A DNA stretch of 64,000 nucleotides from Geoanaerobacter pelophilus (GCF_018476885.1 NZ_JAHCVJ010000001.1:868001-932000), one strand, 5' to 3'; positions 24,089 to 33,055 are shown, counted from the first letter of the stretch. Notes: generated from the letters alone by a model not told the origin. Numbers and translations: made by a program.

Positions 24089-27000
24089 CTAATTCGGGTC
24101 GGCGTAAAGATAGATGTTGTCCACCGAAAACGCCCCCTGGTTGGCCTGCGGAACCTGCGTTACATTGAACCGGAACCGGAGCATCACGTTTGGCTGGTAC
24201 TTGATCAGCGACGAAAGATCAAGCGTTTCACTATAACTCCCTTCCGTTACACCGGCAGCCAGGGGATCAGCTTTGCTCCAGATTGTTGTCCAGGGGCCGC
24301 TGATGCCGTTCGTACTCACATCAACGTATGCAGCGTTTGGTGCAGTGTACTTCAGATTGTAAGAGAACTGGAGCATGACGGTTTTGTAAATGCTCAAATC
24401 TATCTGCGGTGTCTGCAGAACGGATTCCGCAACCGATGTTTCCGCAGAAGTCGCCCACACACCATTCATATAAGTTTTGCTTACATAATAATCTGGTACC
24501 CACGAGCCTTTCGCAACTGCGAACGGGCTCAGATCAAAGGGAGACGGGAACTCCTGGGTCAGAACCGCTCCGTACTGAGGCGAGTGACCCGTTGCGAAGC
24601 TCCAGGTTCTGCCGGTTGACACATTCACTCCGGTGGCAGCCTTTATGTCGTTGGTAAATGTAGTTGTGTACGTTGTGAAATACTGCAGCGGCTGGGTCGG
24701 TGTAAACGATACGAGATAGTAGTTCTCTCCGAGATTAGAGTAGCTGTAGTTCCCTGCAACCGGAGTCTCTCCCTGCTTCAGGTAGAAACTGTTTTCGTTA
24801 ACAGTGTTCATATCCACCGGTTCAAAGAACACCAGCTGAACCGGAGTAGTAACATTATTACCGGTGCTGTCGGCTGAGGGGATAACGTAGTTGAGGTCAA
24901 GCGGCTGATAGGTCCAGTTGCGCTGCTTTGCGCCAGCGGCATGACATGAGATATCGCTGCACGAACTCCCTTTGTAGCCGAATGTAAAACGGAACGGGTT
25001 GCTGCCGTTGCTGGATATATTGTAATAGCCGTTTGCATGACGACTCTTGTCACTGATGGTAAGACCGTCAGGGGTGATGTTGAAATGGCAGACCTGGCAA
25101 CCGTATGAGGTGTGGCTGCCGTGTGCATTGACCTTGGGAGATCGGTCAGGGTAGGCCGGAGGCATTGCGTGACAACTGGTGCAGCTGAATGACTGCGTCG
25201 CTCCCCACTGCAGAGGGCCGTTCACAGGCGCAATGTAGGTGGTGGTCGATGTTCCGTCTCCGTGGCAGGAGACATTGCTGCAGGTCGAATAGTATGACTT
25301 CGTATAGGTCATCCTGAGATAATTTCCGGGAGAGACATTGTAAGAGCCGTCGGTGTGTCCGGAAGGGAATCCGTAGTGGCATTTATCGCAGCTGTACGGC
25401 AGATGCTTGCCCATATGACCGTTTACTTTCGGATTGCTGCTCGTGTATGCAGGGGGATAGCCGTGACAGGAATTACAGGCAAGCGAGGCGCCGCCCCAGG
25501 TTGCCGTTGCGGTCACCGGCAGATTGGTGGTAACTGCGGTGCCGTCGCCATGGCAGTAGATGTTGGCGCAGGTTCCCCCCAGCTTGTGATCAGTACTGGT
25601 AGCATAGGTATAGGCAAAGTTGATTCTGCTGTAGTACGCCTTCAGATCGTACTGGCCGTTCTTATGCCCGGCAAGAAGATTGCCGCCACCGTCCATGGTG
25701 GAGGCGTGGCAGTAAACACAGCTGATCCGGTTGGTGCCGGAATGCTTCTGATGGCTGTTGGCTTTGGGCGAGCCGTTGGGGTAGTCGTAAACGCTCCAGT
25801 AGCTCCGGTCACGATGGCAGGCAGAGCAGCTGAGAGTGGCAGTGGCGTTCCACCAGGTGGAGCCGTACCCGCTGTTGTGGAGTTGGCCGGTAGCTACTTT
25901 TGTGCCGTCGTTGTGGCAGGAGACATTGCTGCAATAGTTAGTCATCGTCGAAAGGTTGGTGAAAGTGACTCCAGGGCCGGCAGAGATGGTTTTCCTGCCG
26001 TTGTTGTGCAGGGCAGTGTTGGTAATCCAGTTGCCGTTACTGGTCACGCTGTAATGGCAGTTCTGGCAGCCATAGGCAAGATGGCTCCTCTGGTGCCCGC
26101 CCGGAGTTGGCGGATTGCCATGGCAATGGATACAGCTGGTGCCCCAGTCGCGGGAGGCGCCGCCGTTGGAATGACAGCTGACATTGCTGCAGCTGCTGCC
26201 GTTGGCCGCAAAGGTGTAAATGAATGATGTTCCCGGTGCGCTGCTCAGCTCGTAACGGTGTTGGGCATGTTTTGCCCGGTTGTTGATGGTCACATTGTCG
26301 GCAGTAGTCTGATAATGGCACTGCTTGCAGTCTGATGTATGTTTTTGATGGGCATTCGCTTTGGGGTGGCCATCGTAATTGGCGGGCGGGTTGCCGTGGC
26401 ATGAACCGCAGTTCAACCGACCGGTGGTTCCCCAGAGCGGCGTTGAAATATTGCCAAAGCTTCCGCCGGTAACCACCACAACTCCGTTCGTGTGGCAGTA
26501 GACATTGTTGCATCTTCCCGTTGCTGCTCCCGGGAGTCGGTTGATGGTTGCAGTCTGCCCGGCATACTTGCCGCCGATTGCTGTGGTCGTATTGTTGAAG
26601 TTCACCTCAACATAACCGTCAGTGTGGTAACTCCCCTTTGAATACATCTGGTACATATCGCTCAGCGGCCGGTTCGGCTTTGCGCTACGGCTGTTGTAAG
26701 CGGTATCGGCATGGCATTTATTGCAATCCTGGCCAAGATGTTTGCCGTGGGATTTTGTCGTAATCGGACTGGATGAGGCAAGGTCGCCGCCATGGCAACC
26801 GGTGCAGTCCACCGGGAGCGGCCCTGCGCCCCATTTTACCGTCGAGATATTGCCGAACTCGAACGGCGGCTGATTGCGAGTTCCCTTGCTGTGGCAGTAG
26901 ACATTGCGGCATGAACCATAAGCTGTTCCGGGCACACTATCCCCGGTATACTGCCAGTTAACCGTACTCCCGAGATCAGGATAAGTCGGCATGAATCTCA

Positions 27001-28672
27001 CATCCACCACGCCATTGGCATGCTCCGGGCCTCGCGGCGAGAAATCGGTATAGATGCCGGAGCCGATGGTGGTGGTGCCTGAATTGTGGCACTCGCCGCA
27101 ACTCCCGATGCCGCTGTATCTCTCGGTAAAATGGCAAAGCTTGCAGGTGCTGAGCGTAGACTCGAACTGAATATGCTTGTAATGACTTCCGGTATCCATC
27201 ATAAAACTGTCATAGGCGTGATAGCCAGCCTTGTGGCACATCCTGCACCTGACCGTACGCTTCTGATCCCAGGTCGGCGTGGCATAAACCGGCGGGTCTG
27301 CCGGATTCACTTTCCCCTGTCCGGTGCTGTGGCAGTAACTGTTTCCGCAACTTCCGCCGGTTGAACTGAAACTGTAGGTTAAAGGTTTATCCGGAGGGCC
27401 GGAGATATCGTAGGCATGATTCAAGTGGCTGTTACCGCCGGCAGTCAAACTTGTGCCGTTCTGCGTGGTCGCGTAATGGCACTGGCTGCATTTGTACCCA
27501 TAGGAGTTGTGCAGCAGGTGGGTGTTGGACTTGGGGGAACCTTTGGAGTAAGCAGGCGGATAGGCGTGGCAGCTTGTGCAGGTTAAAGGTGAGGGTGCGG
27601 CACCCCACCCCGGCGAACTGTTGTTGCTGACCGTGCCGGTGGTAACACCGGTGCCGTTACTGTGACAGTAGCTGTTTACGCACCACGATCCATTGTAATA
27701 CATCGACGTCTCGCCAGGAGGGCCGGAAATATCATAGTTCCAGTTGCGGTGGTACCCCTGGCCGGTTATCGATGTGCCGTTGCTGGTGGTGGAGTAATGG
27801 CAGCGGTTACAGCTGAACTGATGCATCTGGTGCTTGTTGGCCTTGGGTGAGCCGTTGGCGTAGTTGGGCGGATAACTGTGACAGCCGGTGCATTTGCCGC
27901 TGTCCCCCCAGTTGGCGGAGCGGTAGACCCAGTTCTCAGTCACCACTTCGGTGCCGTCAGTGTGGCAGACGATGTTACTGCAGCTCCCCCCGGCAGCAGC
28001 AAAGCTGTAGCTGAAATACCATCCGTACGGGTCAGACAGGTCATAGGCGCCGTTAGCGTGCAGGTTGGGGTCGGTTATGGAAATACCGTCGCTGGTGGTA
28101 CCGTAATGACAGAAGTTGCAGGAATAAGCAGTATGCCTCTGGTGTGCGTTAGCCTTGCTTGAATGGTTCTTGTAGGCCGGTGGATTGCTATGGCAGGCGG
28201 AGCAGAGCTGTCCGGAACTCCCCCATACGGGAGTGAGACTTGAGGCGACTCCGGTAGCCACCGAGGTTCCGTCGCTGTGGCAGGAAACATTGCTACACCT
28301 GCCAGGCGCCTGATCTGGACGCTGTGGAAAAGGCGAAGAGTGGTTACCGTAAATTGCCGGCCGCGTGAACGAAACTGATATCAAGCCGTTCCGGTGGTCG
28401 CTCTGGTAACTCCCGCTGCCTGGGTGGCAGGCTTCGCATGCCGAGGGGGTTGCCCCTTCGGACATATGCCTGCGGTGACTCCCCTGAAAACCGCCGGTCA
28501 GCGGATTCCGCACCGAATCATCAAGTGGCCGGTAATCGCCGCTTGTATCATCTATTTTAGTGCCGTGGCATTGATAACATTCGATTGCAAGGGCTTCGGC
28601 GGGGATGGAAACGGTGAAAAACAGCAGAACAGCGGCAAACAGCCGGATCAGGGCAGCAAAGATATTTATCAT
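24089..28672 (-). CDS. giant multiheme c-type cytochrome 2 with C-terminal beta domains
   Basis: A secreted 1527-residue cytochrome. After a signal peptide the mature N-terminus IECYQCHG and the TGGFQGSHRRHM segment match cytochrome 1. The first 1250 residues hold 23 CX2CH and 11 CX4CH motifs (CSNVSCH four times, CSNIVCH, CVNSYCH, CGNSYCH, CRNVYCH, CNNVYCH, CANIYCH, CSDISCH), so up to 34 hemes. Modules of about 90-120 residues repeat with YPPAYxxGSPKxNxHxxH between motifs. The last 280 residues have no cysteine pairs: an SbsA/Big_5 Ig-like domain (PVQLVFFEPVDMNTVNENSFYL) and a beta-sandwich resembling MAM/jelly-roll adhesion domains. CGGAG precedes the ATG by five bases. Probably cell-surface; function inferred. 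Confidence 0.93.
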   Translation of the reverse strand: MINIFAALIRLFAAVLLFFTVSIPAEALAIECYQCHGTKIDDTSGDYRPLDDSVRNPLTGGFQGSHRRHMSEGATPSACEACHPGSGSYQSDHRNGLISVSFTRPAIYGNHSSPFPQRPDQAPGRCSNVSCHSDGTSVATGVASSLTPVWGSSGQLCSACHSNPPAYKNHSSKANAHQRHTAYSCNFCHYGTTSDGISITDPNLHANGAYDLSDPYGWYFSYSFAAAGGSCSNIVCHTDGTEVVTENWVYRSANWGDSGKCTGCHSYPPNYANGSPKANKHQMHQFSCNRCHYSTTSNGTSITGQGYHRNWNYDISGPPGETSMYYNGSWCVNSYCHSNGTGVTTGTVSNNSSPGWGAAPSPLTCTSCHAYPPAYSKGSPKSNTHLLHNSYGYKCSQCHYATTQNGTSLTAGGNSHLNHAYDISGPPDKPLTYSFSSTGGSCGNSYCHSTGQGKVNPADPPVYATPTWDQKRTVRCRMCHKAGYHAYDSFMMDTGSHYKHIQFESTLSTCKLCHFTERYSGIGSCGECHNSGTTTIGSGIYTDFSPRGPEHANGVVDVRFMPTYPDLGSTVNWQYTGDSVPGTAYGSCRNVYCHSKGTRNQPPFEFGNISTVKWGAGPLPVDCTGCHGGDLASSSPITTKSHGKHLGQDCNKCHADTAYNSRSAKPNRPLSDMYQMYSKGSYHTDGYVEVNFNNTTTAIGGKYAGQTATINRLPGAATGRCNNVYCHTNGVVVVTGGSFGNISTPLWGTTGRLNCGSCHGNPPANYDGHPKANAHQKHTSDCKQCHYQTTADNVTINNRAKHAQHRYELSSAPGTSFIYTFAANGSSCSNVSCHSNGGASRDWGTSCIHCHGNPPTPGGHQRSHLAYGCQNCHYSVTSNGNWITNTALHNNGRKTISAGPGVTFTNLSTMTNYCSNVSCHNDGTKVATGQLHNSGYGSTWWNATATLSCSACHRDRSYWSVYDYPNGSPKANSHQKHSGTNRISCVYCHASTMDGGGNLLAGHKNGQYDLKAYYSRINFAYTYATSTDHKLGGTCANIYCHGDGTAVTTNLPVTATATWGGASLACNSCHGYPPAYTSSNPKVNGHMGKHLPYSCDKCHYGFPSGHTDGSYNVSPGNYLRMTYTKSYYSTCSNVSCHGDGTSTTTYIAPVNGPLQWGATQSFSCTSCHAMPPAYPDRSPKVNAHGSHTSYGCQVCHFNITPDGLTISDKSRHANGYYNISSNGSNPFRFTFGYKGSSCSDISCHAAGAKQRNWTYQPLDLNYVIPSADSTGNNVTTPVQLVFFEPVDMNTVNENSFYLKQGETPVAGNYSYSNLGENYYLVSFTPTQPLQYFTTYTTTFTNDIKAATGVNVSTGRTWSFATGHSPQYGAVLTQEFPSPFDLSPFAVAKGSWVPDYYVSKTYMNGVWATSAETSVAESVLQTPQIDLSIYKTVMLQFSYNLKYTAPNAAYVDVSTNGISGPWTTIWSKADPLAAGVTEGSYSETLDLSSLIKYQPNVMLRFRFNVTQVPQANQGAFSVDNIYLYADPN

Positions 28673-28748
28673 GAAAACTCCGGAACACGCATCAATACAT
28701 AGGCTGCAGTCAGCTACAGCCCGGCATTAAAATTAACAATAGACAATT

Positions 28749-28766
28749 AAGCAATTTTCATGCCCC
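28749..28766 (-). promoter_or_regulatory. sigma-54 promoter of cytochrome 2
   Basis: The minus strand reads GGGGCATGAAAATTGCTT, the same 18 bases as upstream of cytochrome 1. GG and GC are ten bases apart. Transcription would begin near 28740, giving a leader of about 68 bases. Confidence 0.75.
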
Positions 28767-28784
28767 TCCCGAACAGGCCATTAC

Positions 28785-28934
28785 ACAAAAAAAGCCCCTG
28801 AGTCAGGGGCTTGGCAAACAGCTTATTTTATCTTTTTGGCTACTAATTGATGGTTATCTTCGCTTTTTCAATGATGACATTGTACTTGTAACCGCCCCCG
28901 AAATCCTTGTTGGTCTCGATCTTCCCTTTGACCG
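28785..28934. repeat. ~150-bp direct repeat, copy B (intact gene end)
   Basis: The original context of the repeat: the last 30 codons of the OB-fold gene, its stop and its terminator. See copy A at 23886-24036. Confidence 0.92.
28786..28811 (-). terminator. terminator of the OB-fold gene
   Basis: AGCCCCTG (28793-28800), loop AGT, CAGGGGCT (28804-28811); on the minus strand the stem runs into TTTTTTT. It ends about 20 bases before the cytochrome 2 promoter. Confidence 0.85.
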
Positions 28935-29637
28935 TGACGAGGTCACCTACAATCGGGATGTCATCAGAGGTGACCACCAGGTCATTGTCTGCAGTCATGT
29001 GGCTACCGGTGCCATCCTGCAGGTGAATCCAGTTCTTGTTCATGATGCCGGACGACACCTTGACCACTTTGGCATTGATCACCACCTGCTTGTTTTTTAG
29101 CTTGTCCTTTTTCTTGAAGACCTCGGCAATGGAGTAAGCGTTTTTCCCGGTGGCCTTCTTCACCTTGATCTTCTCGTCGGTGACTGCCACTGCGGCACCC
29201 ATGCTCCCTGGTGAACGCTGATCCTTCTTCGCTTCCTTTGCCTTGCCGTCTTTACCCTTGGCAATACCATTGGAGAATACTACCTTTTCAAAAGTCCGCT
29301 TCAGAGTGGAACTCTGGAAATTGATCATCTCCATTCCCCCCTCGAATGTCAGCTGCTCACCAACGTTCACCTTCAACTCCGGCGCAGCCACCCAGACTTT
29401 TTCGCCATCGGCTTTTTTCAGCAGCACATAGCTGTATCCACCGCTGTTTATGGTCTGCACCACCCGTCCGGAGATGTCAGCCCCCTGAGCGGGAGACTGT
29501 GGGGCAGACTGCGGCGCAGCAGGAGCTGTCGAGGGGTTGGCAGAGTTCCACTGTGGCTGACCCATATTGCCGAAACCGAAGGCTGTGACCGGTACTATGC
29601 TTAGAGAAAGGGCGACTGCCATTAAAAGGCGTTTCAT
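28843..29637 (-). CDS. secreted protein with two OB-fold-like domains
   Basis: A 264-residue exported protein: signal peptide (MKRLLMAVALSLSIVPVTAFG), a linker rich in Pro, Ala and Gln, then two OB-fold-like segments. The first (about 55-120) has DISGRVVQTINSGGYSYVLL and KVWVAAPELKVNVGEQL. The second (about 165-264) has NKQVVINAKVVKVSSGIMNKNWIHLQDGTG and VVTSDDIPIVGDLVTVKGK. Such domains resemble the OB-fold nucleic-acid-binding group, but export makes DNA binding in the cytoplasm unlikely. ATG 29637 has AAGGAGA upstream; the longer open frame to 30222 is only the antisense of the next gene. Its 3' end is copied beyond cytochrome 2. Confidence 0.82.
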   Translation of the reverse strand: MKRLLMAVALSLSIVPVTAFGFGNMGQPQWNSANPSTAPAAPQSAPQSPAQGADISGRVVQTINSGGYSYVLLKKADGEKVWVAAPELKVNVGEQLTFEGGMEMINFQSSTLKRTFEKVVFSNGIAKGKDGKAKEAKKDQRSPGSMGAAVAVTDEKIKVKKATGKNAYSIAEVFKKKDKLKNKQVVINAKVVKVSSGIMNKNWIHLQDGTGSHMTADNDLVVTSDDIPIVGDLVTVKGKIETNKDFGGGYKYNVIIEKAKITIN

Positions 29638-29725
29638 GTAAATCTCCTTGACGCAGGAATAGATTGGGATAACGTTCCAGTTATAAAGCAGCCGGCAAAT
29701 ATTGTCAAATTTAGGAGTGTGATAT

Positions 29726-30661
29726 ATGGGAGGCAAGATCAGGATCGGCATAAGCGCCTGCCTGCTTGGTGAAAAGGTCAGGTATGACGGCGGCCATAAG
29801 CACAACCGCTTTCTCACCGATACCCTTGGCATTATCTTCGACTTCGTACCGATTTGTCCCGAGGTGGAATGCGGCCTGCCGGTCCCCCGGGAAGCAATGC
29901 ATCTTGAGGGTGACCCTGCTGCCCCGCGACTGGTGGTGACCAGCTCCGGGGCAGAACTGACTGCACAACTGCTTGAATACTGCGGGGTAAAGATCGAGAA
30001 ATTGCGCAGGGAGGAGCTGTGCGGTTTCATTCTCAAGGCGCGCTCGCCAAGTTGCGGAATCTCCGGGGTAGCGGTTTCCAACAGGAAAAGCGCCCCCAGA
30101 TCCGGGAGTGGTCTCTTTGCTGCGGCAGTGATCAGGGAGCTCCCGCTGCTGCCGGTAGAGAACGAGGAAAGGCTGGCCGACCCGGCTCTGCGGGCAAATT
30201 TCATGGAACGGGCGATCGCCATTCACAACTGGCAACAGTTTGCAAAGAATAGCCCGTCGCATGGCGACCTGGTAGCGTTTCATACCAGATACAAACTACA
30301 GGTTATGGCGCATAGCATCGTGATCTATCGGGAGATGGGGCGGCTTGTGGCAACAGCTATGGGTCACGATCGGGAACAGCTGTTAATGGGCTACGGGAAG
30401 CTGTTGATGAGAGCGCTCGCCCAGCAGGCAACGCCTCGGAAACATGTCAACGTGCTGCAACATGTCATGGGATATTTCAAAAAAAATCTCTCCGGCGGAG
30501 AAAAACAGGCAATAGCGGCAACCATCGAAAGCTACCGCCAGGGGAACATTCCTCTGGCAGCGCCCCTCGCCCTGCTGAGGCAGTATGCCGAAACATATGA
30601 CCAGGCATGGCTCAAGGGGCAAACCTACTTAAATCCGAATCCTCTCTTAGAATTGAATTAG
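29726..30661 (+). CDS. DUF523 and DUF1722 domain protein
   Basis: A 311-residue protein. Residues 1-150 are DUF523 (IRIGISACLLGEKVRYDGGHK, VPICPEVECGLPVPREAM, KARSPSCGISG), with cysteines in SACLLG, CPEVEC and SPSCG that could bind metal or a cofactor. Residues 180-305 are DUF1722/YbgA-like (FMERAIAIHNWQQF, LVAFHTRYKLQVMAHS, HVNVLQHVMGYFKKNLS). The fusion is common in bacteria. The biochemical role of the family is poorly defined; some relatives are tied to sulfur or thiouracil metabolism. AGGAG precedes the ATG. Its 3' end overlaps the convergent subtilase-like gene by 50 bases. Confidence 0.9.
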   Translation: MGGKIRIGISACLLGEKVRYDGGHKHNRFLTDTLGIIFDFVPICPEVECGLPVPREAMHLEGDPAAPRLVVTSSGAELTAQLLEYCGVKIEKLRREELCGFILKARSPSCGISGVAVSNRKSAPRSGSGLFAAAVIRELPLLPVENEERLADPALRANFMERAIAIHNWQQFAKNSPSHGDLVAFHTRYKLQVMAHSIVIYREMGRLVATAMGHDREQLLMGYGKLLMRALAQQATPRKHVNVLQHVMGYFKKNLSGGEKQAIAATIESYRQGNIPLAAPLALLRQYAETYDQAWLKGQTYLNPNPLLELN

Positions 30662-31724
30662 CGGCACCGGGTTGGCCAGAACCCGGTTTAAGCGTGACCG
30701 GCCCGATGATGGAATATGGCTCTATCCGTGAGTAAAAGCCGCGCGCATCTCTGGTGAACCAGACAAAGAATAAGGTTTCCTCTTTGGCTGCAGTATAGCG
30801 GTATCTGTTGGTGCGCAGCGAGGTCTCTCCGGAAAAGGCCTGAGTACCCCCCATTGCAGTTATCTCCCCCAAAGTAAGCTCTTTGCCGCCGGTTGCAGGA
30901 GGGGTCTTAAAGGTAAAAACCGCGTCAACCGAACGCCGAGACTGCCGGAAAGAGTTGACGGCAAAATCGATACTGCTGCTGCGAATCCGGGCAACAACAG
31001 CAGCAGGGGCAAACAAAGGGAGTGCGGCGGCATCCGTTAACGCGTTTGCGGCAAAGTAGTCGATCAAGCCATAGCCGTATCGTGCCGGATCATAGCCGGA
31101 GAGATAATTGGCTGCAGTTGCGCGCAGGGCAGCCTTCACATCGAACCAGTTCCAGTCAGGATGGCGGAATTTCAGAGAGGCAAGAAGCCCGGCAAGCTGC
31201 GCTGTTACCCCGGAAGGATAGGAGCTCTTGCCTTTGCCGTCCATGTAGGTAGTTGGCATACCGAACTCGATACCATGGCCCGACTGCCCTCCGACCATAT
31301 TAACAGTAACAAATACTGCCGGCGGGGGAACATTTTTCGGTTGCGGCTTCTTGGGGACGTAGGCATAGACATGGGCAAGGGAATAGGCGACCATCTTCGG
31401 GTAGAGGGCCGAATCAAACCGGCTGTCCCAGCCACTAAAGCTGGACGACATCAGAGACGCGCCGTCGTTCAACGCGTCAACTATGAACTTTTCGGGGGGC
31501 AGGAAGGGACGGCCGTCTTCCGGAGAAGACGGCGTTACGATAACCTCGTCCTGCAGCTTCAACCCTGCGTCAACCACCGCACCGCGGGCATTGGCAAGAC
31601 CATGGGAGGTATTTACCCGGAGTTTCAGCACCCTGCCGGGATCAGCATGAACAAAGGTGCTGCAGCTGCAGATGATTGCGGCAGTTGCCGCAATCATCCG
31701 GCAGAAGAAGCCGATATGCTTCAT
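30612..31724 (-). CDS. secreted subtilase-like (S8 fold) protein, possibly degenerate
   Basis: A 370-residue exported protein with an N-terminal signal ending near VHADPG. The middle resembles the end of a subtilisin domain: SSYPSGVTAQLAGLLASL aligns with GTSMAxPxxAG and keeps a serine at the catalytic position, followed by WFDVKAALRATA and YGYGLIDYFAANAL, the usual last helices. A clear catalytic Asp (DTG-type) and His (HGT-type) were not found, so it may be inactive or very divergent. The C-terminal 130 residues are unassigned beta-rich sequence. Its ATG overlaps the stop of the S1-domain gene (ATGA), so it is translationally coupled. Confidence 0.65.
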   Translation of the reverse strand: MKHIGFFCRMIAATAAIICSCSTFVHADPGRVLKLRVNTSHGLANARGAVVDAGLKLQDEVIVTPSSPEDGRPFLPPEKFIVDALNDGASLMSSSFSGWDSRFDSALYPKMVAYSLAHVYAYVPKKPQPKNVPPPAVFVTVNMVGGQSGHGIEFGMPTTYMDGKGKSSYPSGVTAQLAGLLASLKFRHPDWNWFDVKAALRATAANYLSGYDPARYGYGLIDYFAANALTDAAALPLFAPAAVVARIRSSSIDFAVNSFRQSRRSVDAVFTFKTPPATGGKELTLGEITAMGGTQAFSGETSLRTNRYRYTAAKEETLFFVWFTRDARGFYSRIEPYSIIGPVTLKPGSGQPGAANSILREDSDLSRFAP

Positions 31725-32914
31725 TTTTTCATCTTTGCCTTCAGCAGTTCGCCCAGGGAGCCGAGAGACTTGGTCGAACCCTCTACAGCCTGTTGCCGGA
31801 AAGCTGCCAGCTCGCTCTCCTCTTCTTCAACCGCCCGGCTGGCGGCCCCTAATGACAGAGATATCCTGCGAGCAGCCATATCAAGGCTCTCTACCTTCAC
31901 CTCGATCCGCTCCCCTTCTTTCAGGACCTCGCGGGGGTGATTGATCCGCTTGCCACTACCTAAGCGCGATATCGGAATCAGGCCGTCGATGCCATCGGCC
32001 AGGGTGACAAAGGCCCCGAAATTTGCCAGGCGGGACACCATACCGTTGACATAGGACCCTTCAGGGAAATTCCCTGCCAGCGTCTCCCAGGGATCGGCAA
32101 GGGTGTCGCGCAGGCTCAGGGAGATCTTACCGGCTTCACGATCGACCCTCTTGACCAGTACCTTGACCTGTTGCCCAACGGTAAGCACCTCGGCGGCATC
32201 TTTGACCCGCTTCCAGCCGAGCTCCGACATCGGAATTAACCCTTCGATCCCGCCGATTTCAACAAAGGCGCCGAATTCCCGCAGAGAAGCAACAGTCCCA
32301 ACGACGATCTCCCCTTCGCGCACCGTATCCCATGCTGCCTCGCGCTTTGCCTGGCGCTCTTCGTCCAGCAAGGCGCGCCGGGAAACCACAATACTGCGGC
32401 CATTTTCGCGGTATTCGGTTATCCGGAACTGATGATGTTTGCCGAGGAAGGTCTCAGGTGCTTCGTCCCGCCTGAGTCCGGTCTGGGAAAAGGGGCAAAA
32501 AGCACGGCTTCCACCCAGCTTCACCTCATAGCCACCTTTGACTTCTTTTTCCACGAACCCCTGAACCGGTATCCCACCATTGAAAGCCTCTTCCAGCTGG
32601 CCGTTCCCACCACTGGAACCGTCAAGCCTCGTGGTGAAACGCATCTCACCGTGACGACTGGCAATAAACCAGGCAGGGATTACATCTCCTTCACTTACGG
32701 TAAGAGAGCCGTCGTCCTTGAGAAACTCCTTACGATCCAAGACCCCTTCGCCCTTGGTGCCGGTATCGATAAACACCCATTCAGCAGTAACCTTGATGAC
32801 TGTTGCCTCTATCTTTTGGCCTGGGGTAAAACGGGCAAACGAGCTGTCGCTTGCAGCCAGTAGCGCTGCAAAATCCTCTTCCCCTTCTAGGCGCAGATCA
32901 TTTTCATTCGACAT
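31721..32914 (-). CDS. S1 RNA-binding domain protein (four S1 domains, RpsA-like)
   Basis: A 397-residue protein with four S1 OB-fold domains at about 31-100, 113-185, 203-272 and 288-358. The third and fourth are canonical (GTVASLREFGAFVEIGGIEGLIPMSELG; GMVSRLANFGAFVTLADGIDGLIPISRLG). It is shorter than ribosomal protein S1 (about 550 residues, six domains) and is probably an S1-like accessory RNA-binding protein, not the main S1. GGAGG is seven bases before the ATG. It is followed with a 4-base overlap by the secreted subtilase-like gene, an odd pairing. Divergent from the doubled-CXXCH cytochrome. Confidence 0.88.
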   Translation of the reverse strand: MSNENDLRLEGEEDFAALLAASDSSFARFTPGQKIEATVIKVTAEWVFIDTGTKGEGVLDRKEFLKDDGSLTVSEGDVIPAWFIASRHGEMRFTTRLDGSSGGNGQLEEAFNGGIPVQGFVEKEVKGGYEVKLGGSRAFCPFSQTGLRRDEAPETFLGKHHQFRITEYRENGRSIVVSRRALLDEERQAKREAAWDTVREGEIVVGTVASLREFGAFVEIGGIEGLIPMSELGWKRVKDAAEVLTVGQQVKVLVKRVDREAGKISLSLRDTLADPWETLAGNFPEGSYVNGMVSRLANFGAFVTLADGIDGLIPISRLGSGKRINHPREVLKEGERIEVKVESLDMAARRISLSLGAASRAVEEEESELAAFRQQAVEGSTKSLGSLGELLKAKMKK

Positions 32915-33055
32915 TGACTATCCTCCGGATCTTTATTTTTATGGTGTGTCCGGCTTCATTCGGACGCTTGGTTATATAAAAGTTACATCACATAGTAGCA
33001 ATAGTCTGCTGATACTATATAATTGTTCTCCATCATAAACGGAAAGGAATCCGGA

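Noticed and set aside
25355-26227. 290-codon open frame on the plus strand inside cytochrome 2
   Set aside because: Its low-complexity Ala/Val/Gly sequence mirrors the repeated cytochrome modules on the other strand; no start signal.
29638-30222. N-terminal extension of the OB-fold protein reading frame
   Set aside because: The extension is antisense to the DUF523 gene; a signal peptide and a ribosome binding site start at 29637.
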